Assembly: GCA_038230335.1 (NCBI GenBank)
Contig: JBBRNL010000001.1
Span: forward strand, 124,001-188,000
DNA from: JBBRDU01 sp038230335
GTDB taxonomy: Bacteria > Verrucomicrobiota > Verrucomicrobiia > Chthoniobacterales > UBA10450
Length of the DNA: 64,000 nt
Direction: 5' to 3'
In this document: positions 61,989-64,000 of the stretch, piece after piece
Layout: every line of letters starts with the position of its first letter
Numbering within the stretch: position 1 is the first letter of the stretch
Position numbers and translations under genes: made by a program
Notes under the pieces: model-generated
Told to the model about the DNA's origin: nothing
Seen by the model: only the letters and a program-made list of their open reading frames with translations
Database searches by the model: none

Positions 61989-62189
61989 TCAATCCGCCTG
62001 CTTGGAACTTGTAGCTGGCGGCTCCTGACTTGGACTTTGCCTCGTTTTTGCTGTGGCAACTTTACGCAATCCTTCTGCAACAAGCCGGCTTGCCAGCCGG
62101 GTCATCGGAATGCGTTCGTTCCTCGCCGCGTGATACAGCGGTGAGATTAGAGACTTGTCCAACCTAGGAGAATAATAGGCATCGGCCAT
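61989..62189 (-). CDS. Possible ribbon-helix-helix DNA-binding protein
   Basis: The 66-residue protein starts 6 bases after AGGAG. Its central part (SPLYHAARNERIPMTRLASR, LVAEGLRKV) fits a short strand followed by two helices as in ribbon-helix-helix repressors; the tail is Ser/Pro-rich. It is divergent from the 306-residue gene across a 133-bp gap, and could regulate both directions (inference). Confidence 0.55.
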   Translation of the reverse strand: MADAYYSPRLDKSLISPLYHAARNERIPMTRLASRLVAEGLRKVATAKTRQSPSQEPPATSSKQAD

Positions 62190-62322
62190 TGGTTCTCCTC
62201 TGTTGACCTAAGAGGACGCTTACCTAACAGGCGCGCACTCTCATAGACTTATAACGCCGACGGGCGCGCCATTGCGGTCAACTCAGTCGGGTCTCCACAA
62301 ACATTCGTGAAAAGAAGATGGT

Positions 62323-63243
62323 GTGGGTATGAATACTGGCAGTTCCGATCCGTCGTCACCACACGGTGACATCACCGTTCCCGCTGACCTCAAACATTGC
62401 GACCCGTTAATTTCAAAGACCCTGCGAGCCTTGGAAGCATGCAAATGGGATCACAATGGACTCGTCTGGCCACACGGCACGGGCGTGCTGACGGTCAAAG
62501 TTAGCAGAGACGCGATGCATCGCGCTCTCCGCATTTTTCAGGCGATCCTGACCGGGGTCGAATCTCGCGGATGGAAGATAAAACCGAACACGGAAAAGGG
62601 ACAGTGTGCTGTGAAAATCGGCGAGGATGAGTTGGCCATTCGGCTGCGCGAAAAACTGAAACGCTCAAAAAATCAGTCTTCGCATAGCTCTTGGACCCAG
62701 TACGATCTGAACCCGACTGGCCTGTTGATGCTCGAGATCAACACGTATGTCGGTAGGAGCGGTGAGTTGGCTTGGTGGGATACCAAAACGTGGCCGCTCG
62801 AGAAACAAATCGTGGACATTCTTGACGGTTTTGCGGACGCGGCAGAATCCCTGCGACAACTGAACATGGAGCGGGCCGAGGAAGAAAAGCGAAGAGAAAA
62901 AGAAGAGGCGAAACGGGAAGCGCTGCAAAAGCGAGAGAACGCTGAGCGCCGCTTACGGGACGAACTGTTTGCTCACTTGGGCTGGTATGAACGGTCCATC
63001 GCACTCGGCACACTGATCCAAGATGTTTCTAAACGCCAACTGCCAGCATCCTGGTCTGAAGAGGCGCGCACCCGATGGTTGAACTGGGCAAAAAAGATTC
63101 GGGAACAGCTTGATCCATTTTCGAACGGCTATTTCTCGAAGCAGTTGAGCAAAGCTACGTTTGAGCCGGGATTCCAATGGCCGAAACCGGAACACGAAAC
63201 ATGGGAAGAAATGTCGACCAACATCCCAACTGTTTGGCCATAG
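62323..63243 (+). CDS. Coiled-coil protein of unknown function
   Basis: The 306-residue protein (GTG at 62323 or ATG at 62329) has an N-terminal globular part with RALRIFQAIL and VKIGEDELAIRLREKLKR. A highly charged coiled coil follows (about residues 185-220, EEEKRREKEEAKREALQKR), then a Trp-rich C-terminus (WLNWAKKIREQLDPF). Similar proteins are encoded on plasmids and ICEs. I cannot assign a function. Confidence 0.65.
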   Translation: MGMNTGSSDPSSPHGDITVPADLKHCDPLISKTLRALEACKWDHNGLVWPHGTGVLTVKVSRDAMHRALRIFQAILTGVESRGWKIKPNTEKGQCAVKIGEDELAIRLREKLKRSKNQSSHSSWTQYDLNPTGLLMLEINTYVGRSGELAWWDTKTWPLEKQIVDILDGFADAAESLRQLNMERAEEEKRREKEEAKREALQKRENAERRLRDELFAHLGWYERSIALGTLIQDVSKRQLPASWSEEARTRWLNWAKKIREQLDPFSNGYFSKQLSKATFEPGFQWPKPEHETWEEMSTNIPTVWP

Positions 63244-63275
63244 CGTTCGAACTGCCGCTGTCCGTTTTGGTAGCA

Positions 63276-63557
63276 TTACACAATGTTCTTCAGAAACGAC
63301 CCCATCGAAATCCCCATCAACCGCTGATACAGCTCTAAGGCCTGTGGCTCGCTCATTGACGCGATGAAGTCGGCGACCGTTCGAACGTTTTCGGCCGACC
63401 GGGAAGCCTCTGTTATCAACTCGCGTTCGCCTGGCGGAAAGACCGCCCAGTTCCCGTCAGCAATCGCGTCCAGTAGCGAATTAAAAAGCCCTTGATGACG
63501 ATTCGATATCCATGCTGTTGTGTAGCCAGCGCCGGATTGTTTATCACGTAATGCCAC
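63276..63557 (-). CDS. Small protein of unknown function
   Basis: The 93-residue protein starts GTG with AGGAG 6 bases upstream. It has helical stretches (LFNSLLDAIADGNW, QALELYQRLMGI) and no signal or membrane segment. No family is recognised. It is convergent with the coiled-coil gene across 32 bp. Confidence 0.5.
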   Translation of the reverse strand: MALRDKQSGAGYTTAWISNRHQGLFNSLLDAIADGNWAVFPPGERELITEASRSAENVRTVADFIASMSEPQALELYQRLMGISMGSFLKNIV

Positions 63558-63628
63558 GTTAACTCCTGTAACATTCCTTTTATCATGAGGAGCAAGATGT
63601 TGAGGCTTCGGCGTCTACGAGACTAAGC

Positions 63629-63651
63629 GCTGACACGCTGACACGCTGACA
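63629..63651. repeat. Short tandem repeat (8 bp, three units)
   Basis: The unit gctgacac occurs about three times in a row in the 133-bp spacer between the 93-residue gene and the truncated edge gene. Short iterated units in mobile elements can bind replication or partition proteins, but three units are too few to call an origin. Confidence 0.55.
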
Positions 63652-63690
63652 AACAACTGCAATCTTTGGAGAAGAAGAGCTCCAGACGAC

Positions 63691-64000
63691 TTAAACAACG
63701 TGGTTCGGCCCTTCCGGTAGTGCAAAACGACCGTCAGCAATCTGAACGACCTTTCCGAGTTCGACTGCCTTCGCCAGTTTAGGTTCCCATTTGCTGACCC
63801 TTTGATCATGAAAAGTTCGAGCGAGTTCGCGACGAGATAGGGTTCCACGCACCCGAAGTCGTTCTAAAATGATCTCAAACTCCCCATTTCGATCGAGAGA
63901 ATCTTCGCCGCCTGTCGGTGACGGCTCCAGTTGATCCAGAATCTTGAGGTGCCCAGAAAGAACGGCATCTGTTAGAAGGCATGCCGCTCTAACCGTTTCT
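63691..64000 (-). CDS. C-terminal end of a mobile-element protein (gene cut by window edge)
   Basis: A 103-codon open frame enters from the right edge and stops at 63691. It reads RAACLLTDAVLSGHLKIL, then a winged-helix-like tail (LERLRVRGTLSRRELARTF, KAVELGKVVQIADGRFAL). The layout recalls the end of DUF3987-type primase/helicase proteins of plasmids and phages, but this is a weak guess. The start lies outside the window. Confidence 0.55.
   Translation of the reverse strand, partial: ETVRAACLLTDAVLSGHLKILDQLEPSPTGGEDSLDRNGEFEIILERLRVRGTLSRRELARTFHDQRVSKWEPKLAKAVELGKVVQIADGRFALPEGPNHVV

Overview
The window looks like a chromosomal segment of a Verrucomicrobiota bacterium, probably near the Chthoniobacterales/Spartobacteria. 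This is inferred from an exosortase-EpsI fusion, System II (ResB/CcsA) cytochrome c maturation, DUF2079 and GT39 membrane proteins, an excisionase-HTH/receiver fusion protein and GC-rich spacers with many small palindromes. No 16S rRNA gene is present, so the phylum call rests on gene content only.

Region 1 (about 0.1-38.2 kb) is core-like chromosome. From left to right it holds: a minus-strand PilT-type ATPase operon with a secreted beta-rich protein and a TPR protein; a divergent exosortase-EpsI fusion; an AraC-type HTH/alkyltransferase fusion and pdxH; a tetraheme cytochrome followed by ResB; a D-aminoacylase-family amidohydrolase lacking its usual HxH metal motif; a GreA/GreB factor; a MetX-like hydrolase; a membrane-anchored Mrr-type nuclease domain protein; a frameshifted PhzF remnant; a small translation/RNA cluster (zinc-ribbon protein, IF-1, RRM protein); CcsA; GmhA; tRNA-Val(GAC); an HTH-receiver protein; a methyltransferase-fumC pair; a YycJ-like hydrolase; two large glycosyltransferase-type membrane proteins; an ECF sigma/anti-sigma pair facing DUF1223 and MsrB genes; and a histidine kinase. 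An interspersed palindromic repeat family sits in spacers between 28 and 37 kb.

Region 2 (about 38.2-64 kb) is a mobile island beside tRNA-Ser(CGA). A truncated integrase remnant lies on the tRNA 3' side and an intact tyrosine recombinase on the 5' side. Directly behind the recombinase is one tight co-directional array of eight genes (about 40.0-56.1 kb), most of them overlapping: a DUF4007 protein (SspB-like), a large P-loop ATPase (SspC-like), a PAPS-reductase-family protein (SspD-like), a DUF262 protein, a Ser/Thr-type protein kinase, and three proteins matching the DptF/DptG/DptH (SspF/SspG/SspH) restriction module. Tail to tail with it are an HNH-type endonuclease and a phosphorothioation-associated putative methyltransferase. 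I read this as a single-strand DNA phosphorothioation (SspBCD) system with an SspFGH-type restriction module. Its unusual part is a DUF262-kinase pair translationally embedded between modification and restriction genes. No cysteine desulfurase (SspA) is visible, so sulfur is probably supplied by a host IscS-type enzyme.

Region 3 (about 59.4-64 kb) carries plasmid/phage/ICE-type genes: DUF932, PD-(D/E)XK nuclease, tiny membrane proteins, a possible ribbon-helix-helix protein, a coiled-coil protein and a truncated gene at the edge. They have strong ribosome-binding sites and clear terminators. The right boundary of the island is outside the window.
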